A DNA stretch of 64,000 nucleotides, from positions 6,818 to 70,817 of the forward strand of contig JBEVVS010000072.1 of the NCBI GenBank assembly GCA_040507005.1. Direction: 5' to 3'. This document shows positions 1-8,930 of this stretch, in pieces; position 1 is the first letter of the stretch; each line of letters begins with the position of its first letter. The notes under the pieces are model-generated. The model was not told the origin of the DNA and searched no databases. It was given only the letters and a program-made list of their open reading frames with translations. The position numbers were made by a program, and so were the translations under genes. This stretch comes from Thiodiazotropha sp040507005 (GTDB lineage Bacteria > Pseudomonadota > Gammaproteobacteria > Chromatiales > Chromatiaceae).

Positions 1-59
1 CGACTCCAGTGCTACTCGGTGCAGGTAGGCGGTGGACTATAAGGCGATTGGTTGGTGCG

Positions 60-734
60 TCACACCTTGTTATGCCGATAGCTCAATCCAAGCAGTCCAA
101 GCAGCGCAGAACCGAAGAGCCAAACCGCCGCCGGAATCGGCACCACAGCTATCGTCCCCGACCCATTCATTTGAGCCGTAATGTTGCCTTCACTGTTTCT
201 GAAGCGAATGACAAAATTCAGGGCCGGGCTTGGCGGTGTATCCAGAAGATCCCCGGATGGGAGATCTGTGCCATAGGGTGGGAATGTTGTCAGACCCACG
301 AAGTCCGGTGAGAGACCATCCAGATTTCCAAAAAAACCTGCATTGTAGTACATAGCATCCGAAGTAAATCCGCTTAGATCCTGATAAACCTTGATGTGAC
401 TCGTCTCCCCGGGACTTAGAACCGAATCAGCAACATTCGGTCCGCTGAAGCTTGAGCTGCCTATTACGAAATTTAAGGAGTGGATAGCGTTCGAATATGT
501 GGTCATGGCGTAGTTGTTCGGGATAGTCACTAGGGTGCCAGGGGTAGTGTTTTCAAAGACCATGGTGCCGCTGAAGGCGTCACCGATCCCAATCGAAGTA
601 ATTGTGTCGGTTGGGTAATAATTTGACACACTATTGATGGTGCCGGAAAAACCCCAGCTGACAAGCGCCGCATGAACCGGGAATGAAAAAATAGTCAAAA
701 TGACCAACGGAGCCAGTCCTGGTAATTTCTTCAT
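60..734 (-). CDS. VPLPA-CTERM sorting domain protein
   Basis: A 224-residue exported protein of unknown function. It begins with a signal peptide (about residues 1-22, ending VHA). It closes with the tripartite sorting tail of the VPLPA-CTERM type: the motif VPIPAAVWLFGSALLGLLG, a hydrophobic helix, then a short basic end (YRH). In this family the tail is thought to direct processing by an exosortase and release to the cell surface or an extracellular matrix. The middle is Gly/Ser/Asn-rich and low in charge, as usual for such proteins. No exosortase or EPS genes lie in the window, so the partner must be elsewhere. A strong hairpin lies upstream of its start. Confidence 0.85.
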   Translation of the reverse strand: MKKLPGLAPLVILTIFSFPVHAALVSWGFSGTINSVSNYYPTDTITSIGIGDAFSGTMVFENTTPGTLVTIPNNYAMTTYSNAIHSLNFVIGSSSFSGPNVADSVLSPGETSHIKVYQDLSGFTSDAMYYNAGFFGNLDGLSPDFVGLTTFPPYGTDLPSGDLLDTPPSPALNFVIRFRNSEGNITAQMNGSGTIAVVPIPAAVWLFGSALLGLLGLSYRHNKV

Positions 735-813
735 GAAATCTCTCCCATCTTTTTCCTAACCCTGTGGCAAGTCCTAAATCCACTGCTATTTCGCAAGCTA
801 TTAAAATGAGATC

Positions 814-849
814 AACTGGGCAATGGGTATTTCTACCCAATTGCCAGTT
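814..849. repeat. Imperfect inverted repeat upstream of the VPLPA gene
   Basis: The arms AACTG, GCAAT and GGGTA pair with TACCC, ATTGC and CAGTT around a TTTC loop, with one-base bulges between the blocks. This gives about 15 base pairs. It sits 80-115 bp upstream of the start at 734, in the promoter or 5' leader of that gene. It could be an operator or a transcribed hairpin; sequence alone does not decide. Confidence 0.5.
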
Positions 850-946
850 CGGGCATACCCGGTCTCATGATGAATATGGGAATTAAAATATGAAAAAATA
901 TGGGGCACCCATGATGTGCCTGCAAACTCAATCAGCCGATTGACAT

Positions 947-2245
947 CTAATCATCCAGCCAATAGAGATCATTCCCATAGACGATATTTTTCTCGTTCTT
1001 GCGCTTTTCGTATAGGAACAGCTCAGTGTGGCTGTAGCCGTTGTCATGCAGCATGGTAATGGTGTAGTCATTCACCTGGTAACTGCCTTTGTTCTTGGAA
1101 CCATCTTTGCGCTTCGAGGAGACGCCCCCACCAACGTTACTGCCGATGACATTGGTGTTAGCGGAAGATCCATGCTTGTTGCTGCTGTGAACAGAGGTCA
1201 ACAAGGGTGTGGTGTTGCCCCCGCCCATGCCGCTGTTGCTCTGCATCGAGAATGAGCTCATCTCAAAGCGGCCATCGTCATGGAAGATGATATGTTTCTT
1301 CCATGAACCGCTGTATTGACTGCCTCCCGCGTTGAGGAATTTTCCTGAGAGTTCCGTCCCCTCCGGCGCCATGATCCCGGGGCCTCCGCGTAAGTTATAC
1401 CAGGTGCCCTTTTTCTTGTTCTTCATTTGATAGACGCCCCGCTTTTTTCTCCATTCTGTCCACTTGCGCGGCTGCACTCGCTTAGAGACCTCAATATCCA
1501 GTTCATCTGGGGGTATCCTGCAGTTCCTGTAGGCCGTGCCATCTTCGAACAGCAGATGGGTATAGACTTCGATACCACCCATTACCACATCGATATCGCT
1601 ATAGACCCAGACGAACTCGATATCATCGATATCGGCGCCTTCTCCGGGCGCAACACGAATCCGCTCCTTTATCTGCTTGGGTTTATCCTTGGCAATCTGT
1701 TTCGGCTTTGCAGCAGGTTTATTTTTGCCCTGTTTCGGGCCCGCATTTGCAAGCGCGGTTACAGAGGCTCTGCCGGATAGATATTGCTTGGCATTGTCAC
1801 GCACCTTATTAATCGCAAAGCCATACTTCAGCATCGATAATACTGATATATCGGCACTCGATATCATCGCGATGACATAGGCCCTGTCGCTATCGAGCTT
1901 GCCGCCTTCATAGGCGATGTTCATCTGTACCCCACGCTTCTTGTCCACGTATTGATTGCTTGTGGACCAGGCACTATCGACTGATTTGAAATCCCACTTC
2001 GCCAATGGCTTACCAAGGCGATCTTGCATCTGTTGCACTTGCTTGGAGAACCACTGTCTCACGTCAGCACCGTTCAGATCATAGGGTCCTGAAGCAACAT
2101 ACATGAAGACCTTATCGCGCTGGATGTCATTGGGAAAATAGAGTCTCAGCCCCCCATCATCGGAGGTGGTCCATCCCTCCAGGGCAAGAGTGGAAGCGGC
2201 TAGGCTTAATAAGAAGAGAAATAGAAGTCCTTTTCCTGTTTTCAT
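947..2245 (-). CDS. Secreted hypothetical protein
   Basis: A 432-residue protein I do not recognise. An N-terminal signal peptide (about residues 1-21, ending TLA) suggests periplasmic or secreted location. The first part is a compact alpha/beta-looking stretch with aromatic residues; residues about 165-195 form a Lys/Pro-rich linker; the second half is beta-rich with a Gly/Ser/Asn-rich low-complexity segment near residues 335-385. The layout (folded domain, basic linker, Trp/Tyr/Gly-rich second domain) suggests two domains joined by a spacer. The ATG at 2245 follows an AAGGGA-type ribosome site. It stands alone on the minus strand; no operon partner is evident. Confidence 0.6.
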   Translation of the reverse strand: MKTGKGLLFLFLLSLAASTLALEGWTTSDDGGLRLYFPNDIQRDKVFMYVASGPYDLNGADVRQWFSKQVQQMQDRLGKPLAKWDFKSVDSAWSTSNQYVDKKRGVQMNIAYEGGKLDSDRAYVIAMISSADISVLSMLKYGFAINKVRDNAKQYLSGRASVTALANAGPKQGKNKPAAKPKQIAKDKPKQIKERIRVAPGEGADIDDIEFVWVYSDIDVVMGGIEVYTHLLFEDGTAYRNCRIPPDELDIEVSKRVQPRKWTEWRKKRGVYQMKNKKKGTWYNLRGGPGIMAPEGTELSGKFLNAGGSQYSGSWKKHIIFHDDGRFEMSSFSMQSNSGMGGGNTTPLLTSVHSSNKHGSSANTNVIGSNVGGGVSSKRKDGSKNKGSYQVNDYTITMLHDNGYSHTELFLYEKRKNEKNIVYGNDLYWLDD

Positions 2246-2319
2246 TCTGCAATCCCTTGTGCTGAATATAAGAGTAATGTTTGGGATGGATTATATCTGA
2301 ATATCAAGCATAAACACCC

Positions 2320-2790
2320 CTAATCCGGGCCCTGCAACAGGATCAGTTCGAAACCGAGGTTGCGGTAGTCGTTGATCTGCGCCGGCCCCGAAGCAGAGAC
2401 GTCCACGTATGCGGGAAAATCTTCCGGCGTGTAACCGTCCCATCCCGCATGTACGCCGCAGACATGCAGATCGATGTCATCGACTCGCAGCTGTTTCGCC
2501 CGATCGTGGATCGGCGCCAGGAGTCCCTCGGCCTCATCCGCCAGCAGACCGAACTGCTCACGGCCATGGGTCACCACGGCAATCGGCAGATCGGGAAAAC
2601 GCTCTCGCAGCCGGGCACTTAAGCGGGCAATCTTAGTCAGTGCCCAGCCCAGGGCGTCGTCGTCATCCTCGATGATCTCGAACACCACGCCGGCAGGTTC
2701 TTCATCGGCCTCAAGCAGGCGATCGATCTGCGCATCGGCCAGGGCCAATCCAGATAGCGAAAGCAGTAATAACAGTGAGAGAAGGCGCAT
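2320..2790 (-). CDS. Exported DsrE/DsrF-like protein
   Basis: Resembles the DsrE/DrsF-like family, whose cytoplasmic members relay sulfur on a conserved cysteine. Here the segment LHVCGVHA carries the expected Cys, followed by a G-rich loop and the NDYRNLGFELI ending typical of the family. The start at 2790 (MRLLSLLLL...) gives a clear signal peptide, so this copy is predicted periplasmic; an upstream start at 2847 would bury that peptide and is less likely. Acidic patch EEP...EDDDD precedes the core. Export fits periplasmic sulfur chemistry in a sulfur oxidiser, but that role is inferred. Confidence 0.65.
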   Translation of the reverse strand: MRLLSLLLLLSLSGLALADAQIDRLLEADEEPAGVVFEIIEDDDDALGWALTKIARLSARLRERFPDLPIAVVTHGREQFGLLADEAEGLLAPIHDRAKQLRVDDIDLHVCGVHAGWDGYTPEDFPAYVDVSASGPAQINDYRNLGFELILLQGPD

Positions 2791-2882
2791 GCAGTGAACA
2801 CTCCCCGGTTGTCCCATCAGTAGATGGACAGCAACCCCGGGATCCAAGTTTCAATATTATGACCTGTCACGGAATTTGTGGC

Positions 2883-3680
2883 TTAGGCGTCCAGGGATTG
2901 GGTGACATCCATCTCTTTCTTGTACTGAAATTGAAATCTGCAATCATCCGCCTCTTCCGCCGCACAACAGAGCTTCTCGATATGGTGTTTCCCCGGCAGT
3001 GCGGTGCTAAGCAGACCTTTCAATGTGCCGAGCAGGAACTGGCAGGCGTGCTTCTGGGGTTTTTTCGCTCTGACGTTGATTTTCGATGAAGTGATCGCCA
3101 GCACATTGTTTTGCAGATGGGCCTCGGCCATGGGCGATATGGCCGGCAGGACCAATTGACTGAGGGCGTCGGGCAGATCCACTAACGGGGAAGTGAGTTT
3201 TTGCTGCTTATACAGATGCAATCCGAAGCTGTGCCCGAGCTCCCTGGCCCTGGTCAGACGCTCATCCTGGGGTATGGTACTCAAGATTTCATAAAGCCGC
3301 CCCCCCACATTGGGATAGCGGCTCAACAGGGAGAAGACCAGCATCCGGTCTCGTATCTCCTGGTCCCCCACCTCCGGGGCAATAGTCTGTTGCTGCTCCG
3401 CCTGGGGCCTTTTTTCCTTGGCGGCTGCAGCGACGGGCTTGCCCTGGTGTTGTATCTTGTCGATAGAGAGAATACCGTGCACCCCCCTGAGCTGGTCGGT
3501 GATCTGCTGCTCGGAGGTTTCCGGGCCGTCCAGCACAAGCACCAGGTAGCGGGTATCGACGAATGGGGTATTTTTGAGGGTTCTTTGGGTACACACCAGA
3601 TCCAATAGCTTCAACCGCTTGACGACTCTCAGTTGTATGCCCGGTGCCGATGCTATCTGCAGTACGATTTCTGTTATCAC
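2883..3680 (-). CDS. ACT-like plus V4R-like domain protein
   Basis: About 265 residues. The N-terminal 75 residues look like an ACT/ferredoxin-like beta-alpha-beta unit; a basic Gln-rich linker follows; the C-terminal part ends in a pattern close to V4R (4-vinyl-reductase) domains: a G..G hydrophobic helix (FLLGTLKGLLS), then EKLCCAAEEADDCRFQF, where Cys residues occupy the positions of the small-molecule or metal site of that family. I chose the GTG at 3680 because AAGGG lies 8 bases upstream; a TTG at 3686 is also open. V4R domains often act as ligand sensors; the ligand here is unknown. Confidence 0.5.
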   Translation of the reverse strand: MITEIVLQIASAPGIQLRVVKRLKLLDLVCTQRTLKNTPFVDTRYLVLVLDGPETSEQQITDQLRGVHGILSIDKIQHQGKPVAAAAKEKRPQAEQQQTIAPEVGDQEIRDRMLVFSLLSRYPNVGGRLYEILSTIPQDERLTRARELGHSFGLHLYKQQKLTSPLVDLPDALSQLVLPAISPMAEAHLQNNVLAITSSKINVRAKKPQKHACQFLLGTLKGLLSTALPGKHHIEKLCCAAEEADDCRFQFQYKKEMDVTQSLDA

Positions 3681-3894
3681 GATCAATTCACCCTTGGCGC
3701 CCTCCTGCTACCTAACCGGGCATTAGTCATAAACTAATTTTATCCATGTATAATACATTCTAGGGGATATTATTCAAATTTGGCGGCTGTCAACGCCAAG
3801 GGGAGAAACCGCACTGCGCGGTTACAATCGAGCAAGTATCAGGCACTGAGCAGCAAGGGACCTGGATCCTCAAGCAATCTGTTCCGGCATGAAA

Positions 3895-4581
3895 TTATTG
3901 GTGACTATCCAGTGACGAGGAGTCAGGCCCTGCTAGAGGATCGTCAGTTGAAATCGGCGTTTCATTGAATAGGGTGAAGACATACTGCTTGCCATTTTCG
4001 TACTTGCCGACCAGGGGGCCGTTCCAAATCAACTTCCTGACTTGTGACAGCTCCATGTTAGTACTGGCGGCAAGCTCTGTTGCCTCAATCCACCCCTCCG
4101 CATCATTGATGGCGCGGTCCAGATCGCTTATTGATCCAATCTCCAACGCTTTTATCCCGTCGTATAAACGCAATGTATATACCGTTGGGTAGTAAAAATA
4201 GTTTGGGGCAAGATGCTTGAGCAGAGCAGAAAAGGTCTCATAGCTACCTAGGCCTTGTTCGCGAATCCTGTCGTTTAGCGTCTCACGAATACTAATGACT
4301 TTTCCAGTACCCCCGCGATACATCGCGAATAGTACGGAATAGGCAACAAAAAGCGATCCGAGCAGCGTCCCCAATACTAGGGGACCATGCCCCGCTGCGG
4401 CTCGGAAATTAGTGCCAGTCAATTGGATGAGACCCAATGCCGATACTCCAGCGAACAGGGCCCATCCCCAACTGTATTTGCCTAACCGGGCTTTTGAATC
4501 ACTAAGTATCCAAAGCGGTACAACGACCGGTGAAACGAAAAGTAGATACATCCCTATTTTAAATAGCAGTGCTTGGTCCAT
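3895..4581 (-). CDS. Membrane protein of unknown function
   Basis: A 228-residue protein with about three to four hydrophobic segments in the first 95 residues (around 5-27, 36-55 and 68-88), followed by a soluble C-terminal part of about 130 residues. The tail is rich in charged and aromatic residues and includes a possible helical hairpin (residues about 145-185). No family recognised. It is monocistronic and divergent from the DUF1820 gene, with a 173-bp gap between starts. Confidence 0.55.
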   Translation of the reverse strand: MDQALLFKIGMYLLFVSPVVVPLWILSDSKARLGKYSWGWALFAGVSALGLIQLTGTNFRAAAGHGPLVLGTLLGSLFVAYSVLFAMYRGGTGKVISIRETLNDRIREQGLGSYETFSALLKHLAPNYFYYPTVYTLRLYDGIKALEIGSISDLDRAINDAEGWIEATELAASTNMELSQVRKLIWNGPLVGKYENGKQYVFTLFNETPISTDDPLAGPDSSSLDSHQ

Positions 4582-4754
4582 ATCTGCTTAGATCCATTAA
4601 GCTAAAAACATTGGATAATGGTGTACAATTATCTCATCCCCTGTGACAGCTTCCCACTATTTTTTGTATTGCAAGCTGCTGCAGCGGGTGGGTGGAAGCG
4701 GTATCTGCGGATTCGGGTATTACTACGATTAGATCCTGACATGTAGAGTCAGTC

Positions 4755-5090
4755 ATGCGTATATTTAAAGTCGTCTTTCTCAACCAGGGTAAGGTCTACG
4801 AGATCTTCGCCAAGACGGTGCATCAAGGTGAGCTCTATGGCTTTGTGGAAATCGAGGACCTGATCTTTCAGGAGACCAGCACGGTGGTGGTGGATCCCTC
4901 CGCTGAAAAGCTGAAACAGGAGTTCTCCGGCGTACACCGCACACGGATACCCATCCATGCGGTGATTCGTATCGACGAGGTGGAGAAGAGCGAGCATGGG
5001 CCGGGCAAAATCATAGAGATAGATTCCGACTCGAATATCACCCCTTTTCCCAATCACCTGTTCGATCCCAAGAAGAGACCCGATAAATAG
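4755..5090 (+). CDS. DUF1820 family protein
   Basis: A 111-residue cytoplasmic protein matching the DUF1820 family of gammaproteobacteria in length and in its opening MRIFKVVFLNQGKVYEIFA. The later segment with HAVIRIDEVEKSEHGPGKI is also typical. Function is unknown; members are small beta-rich proteins, often basic at the end, as here (KKRPDK). The next gene follows within 56 bp on the same strand, so the two may be cotranscribed. Confidence 0.8.
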   Translation: MRIFKVVFLNQGKVYEIFAKTVHQGELYGFVEIEDLIFQETSTVVVDPSAEKLKQEFSGVHRTRIPIHAVIRIDEVEKSEHGPGKIIEIDSDSNITPFPNHLFDPKKRPDK

Positions 5091-5145
5091 CTGCTGATTG
5101 CGATTTGGCATTGAGCCCCTGGCGCTGCTGGTGAGAATAGATGGG

Positions 5146-5721
5146 ATGAGATCTATTCACTCCCCCGCCACTCAACTGCTGGGCATCATGCTACTGCTAT
5201 CGCCGATCTGGCATGGTTGCAGCAGCGATACGCCTGAACAACAGGTCGTGGATCAGCCCCCGGCGTTGCTGATCGCCGCCGAGAGCGGCGACCTCCCTAC
5301 CCTCACCAGGCTGATCGAGGGTGACGGGGCTGTCATCGATGTCAAGGATGCCTGTTTCTGGACCCCTCTGATGAAGGCCGCGTTGAACGGCCATAGGGAA
5401 GCCGTCCAGCAGCTGATTCTGGCCGGTGCCGACGTCAACCAGAAGGACAAAGGGGGTTACACATCACTGATGCTGGCAGCATCCAACAATCATCCGCAGG
5501 TGATCGATCTTCTGCTGGAGGCGGGGGCCCAGATCGATCTGGTAGAGACGACTCAGGGTTGGACCGCATTGATCTGGGCGGCGAAACGGGGCCATAGGGC
5601 GGCCGTGGAAAGTCTGTTGGCTCACCCGGCCGATCGGGAGATAAAGGACTTCTCCGGAAAGCGGGCTGTGGATTGGGCCAGGGAGAGCCAGTTTCCTGAG
5701 GTTGTCTCTTTGCTGGAATAG
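5146..5721 (+). CDS. Exported ankyrin repeat protein
   Basis: About 191 residues from the ATG at 5146; an in-frame TTG at 5098 would extend it, but the ATG opens directly on a hydrophobic export signal ending in WHGC, which could be a poor lipobox. Four ankyrin repeats follow: one starting near AAESGDLPTL, then TPLMKAALNGHREAV, TSLMLAASNNHPQVI and TALIWAAKRGHRAAV. Ankyrin stacks bind proteins; a periplasmic or lipid-anchored adaptor is the simplest reading. The target is not apparent from neighbours. Confidence 0.75.
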   Translation: MRSIHSPATQLLGIMLLLSPIWHGCSSDTPEQQVVDQPPALLIAAESGDLPTLTRLIEGDGAVIDVKDACFWTPLMKAALNGHREAVQQLILAGADVNQKDKGGYTSLMLAASNNHPQVIDLLLEAGAQIDLVETTQGWTALIWAAKRGHRAAVESLLAHPADREIKDFSGKRAVDWARESQFPEVVSLLE

Positions 5722-5856
5722 ATAGAGCGCAGCGCTCCATTAGCAGAATATGCTAATTAACTGATCCAGATCATCACCCCGGAAGCATGCCAATTCTATG
5801 ATAGTTATTTAGATAGCTCCTATCTGTGATCGAGCGTTTCTCAGGAGGGATCTCTC

Positions 5857-6315
5857 ATGCCTCAACACATCACCAACGACCATGATCTTCGAGAAGCAAT
5901 CAGCGGACTGACACCCGTTGAACAGCGTGCCCTGGGTGGTCAGTTTGTCGCCAACGTGGGTCATTTGAGTCAAGACTCGCGGATCAACCGTGCCGTCGAC
6001 GTGGCTGCCAATCCGGATATATCCCTGGCTGAGCTGGAGGAGACCTATAAGACCGTGAAGGCGTTTGCGACACAAACCTATACCGCTTGCGGTAGCGATG
6101 CGGACTGGGCGGCACAGGCCGAGCATTTTGTCGCAGCGGCTGCGGCGGCTGCACTCTCCAGTGATGACCAGGCCGGTGCGCGGGGGGTCTGGAAGGCCGC
6201 AATGCAAGCCCGCATGGCGAAAAATTGCGAGATGATTCTAACCGATGACGGTGCTGTTGCGAATGAGTCGGAAAACCAATATCAGATGGCTGAGCGCTAT
6301 CTGGCGGGGTTGTAA
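5857..6315 (+). CDS. Hypothetical Ala-rich helical protein
   Basis: A 152-residue protein with no recognised domain, signal peptide or membrane segment. It is Ala-rich and predicted mostly helical (for example the run around WAAQAEHFVAAAAAAAL). A GGAGGGATC ribosome site precedes the ATG, supporting this start. It is convergent with pilU, and a terminator-like hairpin separates them. Confidence 0.6.
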   Translation: MPQHITNDHDLREAISGLTPVEQRALGGQFVANVGHLSQDSRINRAVDVAANPDISLAELEETYKTVKAFATQTYTACGSDADWAAQAEHFVAAAAAAALSSDDQAGARGVWKAAMQARMAKNCEMILTDDGAVANESENQYQMAERYLAGL

Positions 6316-6325
6316 TCTCAGTTGA

Positions 6326-6345
6326 GGGTGCGGCTCTCCGCACCC
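6326..6345. terminator. Bidirectional hairpin, GGGTGCGG family
   Basis: GGGTGCGG, loop CTCT, CCGCACCC: an 8-bp perfect stem in the 46-bp gap between two convergent genes. No long T-run follows on either side. Related hairpins occur at 29044, 60352 and 63728. Confidence 0.55.
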
Positions 6346-6361
6346 CAGCCAGTTTCGTTGA

Positions 6362-7486
6362 TCAGTGCTTGCCATCCGATAGGGTGATCCCATCCAATTC
6401 ATCGATCAGAGAATCGCTGGTATGGGAGGCGCCCAGTTTTATCATCAGGCGTACATCGTTGGCCGAATCGGCATGGGCCAAGGCATTCTCATAACTGATG
6501 ACCCCCTCTTCGTAGAGCTGGAAGAGATGCTGGTCAAAGGTAATCATGCCGTGTTCCGTCGAGCGCTTCATCAGCTCCTTGAGTTTATGGATTTCACCCT
6601 TGCGAATCAGCTCCGCGGCCAAGGGGGTATTCAACATCACCTCCACGGCGGCGCGTCGGCCGTTGCCGTCCGCTTTCGGGATCAGTTGCTGCGCCACTAT
6701 CGCCTTCAGGTTCAGGGATAGATCCATGAAGATCTGCTCCCTGGCATCCTCCGGAAAGAAGTGGATGACTCGATCGAGTGCCTGATTGGCATTGTTTGCA
6801 TGCAGGGTCGAGAGGCAAAGATGTCCGGTTTCGGCGAAGGCAATGGCGTGCTCCATGGTCTTTCGGGTACGTATCTCACCAATCAGAATCACATCCGGCG
6901 CCTGGCGCAATGTGTTCTTAAGCGCCACTTCATAGGAGTCTGTATCTATGCCCACTTCACGTTGGGTAATGATGCACTGGTCGTGATCGTGCATATACTC
7001 GATGGGGTCTTCGATACTGACGATATGACCATCGCCTCGGGTGTTGCGATAGCCGATCATGGCCGCCAGCGAGGTCGACTTACCGGTGCCGGTAGCGCCG
7101 ACGAAGATCACCAAGCCACGCTTGACCATGGAGAGATCTTGCAGAATGCTGGGAAGATAGAGTGATTCCAATGTGGGTATCTTGGTTTCAATCCGGCGTA
7201 ATACCATCCCCACAGTATCCCGTTGATAAAAACTGCTGACCCTGAAGCGGCCCAATCTTTTTACACTGATGGCGAAATTACACTCCTTTGTTTCATCGAA
7301 CTCCTTCTGTTGCGCATCGGTCATGATGCTATAGACCATCTCCTTGGTCTGCCTGGGTGTCAAAGGGGTCTTGTTGATGGGATGAATCTTTCCATCCACC
7401 TTGATGGATGGCTCTCGCCCTGCGGTTACGAACAGATCGGACGCCTTGTTTTTCACCACCACGGATAGCAGTGCGTTCAAATCCAT
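6362..7486 (-). CDS. pilU: Type IV pilus accessory ATPase PilU
   Basis: A 374-residue member of the GspE/PilT hexameric ATPase family. Walker A GATGTGKS lies at residues 130-137, Walker B DVILIGEIR at 198-206 and the His box HLCLSTLHANN just after. The helical region carrying AIRNLIRE in PilT reads LAAELIRK here, and the protein is longer than the adjacent PilT paralogue; both points favour PilU, the PilT-dependent retraction partner. It acts on the cytoplasmic face of the pilus basal body. It follows pilT on the same strand after 123 bp. Confidence 0.9.
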   Translation of the reverse strand: MDLNALLSVVVKNKASDLFVTAGREPSIKVDGKIHPINKTPLTPRQTKEMVYSIMTDAQQKEFDETKECNFAISVKRLGRFRVSSFYQRDTVGMVLRRIETKIPTLESLYLPSILQDLSMVKRGLVIFVGATGTGKSTSLAAMIGYRNTRGDGHIVSIEDPIEYMHDHDQCIITQREVGIDTDSYEVALKNTLRQAPDVILIGEIRTRKTMEHAIAFAETGHLCLSTLHANNANQALDRVIHFFPEDAREQIFMDLSLNLKAIVAQQLIPKADGNGRRAAVEVMLNTPLAAELIRKGEIHKLKELMKRSTEHGMITFDQHLFQLYEEGVISYENALAHADSANDVRLMIKLGASHTSDSLIDELDGITLSDGKH

Positions 7487-7575
7487 AATCTTATCCTCTT
7501 GATTCAGATTCCAACCCGGCAGCGATCAAATGCCGCTTACTCAGACAGCTGATAGCAACCGCTAACGGGGCTGAA

Positions 7576-7595
7576 CAGGTGTCATCATACACCTG
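7576..7595. repeat. Short hairpin between pilT and pilU
   Basis: CAGGTGT, loop CATCAT, ACACCTG: a 7-bp perfect stem 15 bp past the pilT stop codon. It lacks a T-run. It could be an mRNA processing or partial termination site within the pilT-pilU unit. Confidence 0.4.
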
Positions 7596-7609
7596 GAAGA
7601 TAATATAGT

Positions 7610-8644
7610 TTAGAACTGATCCTTATTTTGCGCTTTGGCCTTGGCATCGAGACGACTTACGACACCACGCTGCACCAACTCCTTCAGGGCCTGGTCCATG
7701 GTCTGCATACCCGCTGCCTGTCCGGTCTGGATCGCGGAATACATCTGCGCCACCTTATCCTCACGGATCAGGTTACGGATCGCGGGTGTGCCGATCATGA
7801 TCTCCCATGCAGCGATTCGTCCGCCGCCGATCTTTTTCAGCAGGGTCTGGGCGATGACAGATCGCAGGGATTCGGACAGCATGGATCGCACCATCGATTT
7901 CTCTCCCGCCGGAAAGACGTCAATGATACGGTCGATGGTCTTGGCCGCTGAACTGGTGTGCAGGGTGCCGAATACCAGGTGACCGGTTTCGGCGGCGGTC
8001 AAAGCGAGGCGGATGGTTTCCAGATCACGCAGCTCGCCCACCAGGATGATATCCGGGTCTTCACGCAAGGCCGAGCGCAGCGCCTCGGAAAATCCCAAGG
8101 TGTCACGATGCACTTCGCGCTGGTTGATCAAACACTTCTTGCTGGAGTGAACAAACTCGATCGGATCCTCGATGGTGAGAATATGGGAGTAGTCGTTGTC
8201 GTTCTTGTAATCCATCATCGCGGCCAGGGTGGTCGATTTACCTGAGCCTGTCGGCCCGGTCACCAGCACCAGCCCTCGGGGCACATCCACGATATCCTTG
8301 AAGGTCGAGGGGCAGCCGAGCTCTTCCAGGGTCAGTACCTTGGATGGGATGGTACGAAAAACCGCCGATGCACCGCGGGCCTGATTGAAGGCGTTGACAC
8401 GAAACCTCGCCAAACCGGGAATCTCAAAGGAGAAGTCATTCTCAAGGAACTCCTCGAAGTCTTTGCGCTGTTTGTCGTTCATGATGTCATACACAAGGGC
8501 GTGCACGACCTTGTGTTCAAGGGCGGGGACATTGATGCGTCTGATGTCGCCATCCACACGAATCATGGGTGGCAAACCGGCAGAGAGATGCAAGTCTGAT
8601 GCGTTGTGCTTGACACTGAAGGCCAGAAGTTCAGCGATATCCAT
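7610..8644 (-). CDS. pilT: Type IV pilus retraction ATPase PilT
   Basis: A 344-residue AAA-type motor that drives pilus depolymerisation and twitching. Walker A GPTGSGKS is at residues 130-137. The Asp/His box region (DPIEFVHSSKKC) and the retraction-specific AIRNLIRE helix (GTPAIRNLIREDKVAQM) are intact. Length and motifs match canonical PilT closely. It is divergent from yggS with 286 bp between starts, the usual gammaproteobacterial arrangement. Confidence 0.95.
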   Translation of the reverse strand: MDIAELLAFSVKHNASDLHLSAGLPPMIRVDGDIRRINVPALEHKVVHALVYDIMNDKQRKDFEEFLENDFSFEIPGLARFRVNAFNQARGASAVFRTIPSKVLTLEELGCPSTFKDIVDVPRGLVLVTGPTGSGKSTTLAAMMDYKNDNDYSHILTIEDPIEFVHSSKKCLINQREVHRDTLGFSEALRSALREDPDIILVGELRDLETIRLALTAAETGHLVFGTLHTSSAAKTIDRIIDVFPAGEKSMVRSMLSESLRSVIAQTLLKKIGGGRIAAWEIMIGTPAIRNLIREDKVAQMYSAIQTGQAAGMQTMDQALKELVQRGVVSRLDAKAKAQNKDQF

Positions 8645-8852
8645 TCATTCCCCCATTTGAAATTCTAAAGACCCATGATGAGTCGCGATATAGACACTTT
8701 AGCGATGTTCCGCGATGATGGCATTCCCTATCCATAGATTTGCGCTTTTCATAGCTATCGTCCCAAAAATAGATAAGTTTAGCTATCTTGCGCTTAAAAA
8801 TTAAGGAAATACGCTCTGCATTTGAGGCAGTTCTACTTGAAATGGCATCCAC

Positions 8853-8880
8853 TTGACCTCACTTTGCAGGATACTATAAA
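8853..8880 (+). promoter_or_regulatory. Sigma-70-type promoter for the yggS operon
   Basis: TTGACC at 8853-8858 and TATAAA at 8875-8880 are separated by 16 bp, about 50 bp upstream of the GTG start of yggS. No other good match was seen on this strand in the gap between pilT and yggS. Confidence 0.6.
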
Positions 8881-8930
8881 GATCGACCCGGCAAACAAGC
8901 AAATTACACAATTGAATTGATCTACCCAGC

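Noticed and set aside
1028..1880. Several plus-strand open frames opposite the secreted hypothetical gene
   Set aside because: They are antisense to a gene with a clear signal peptide and ribosome site, and show no domain.
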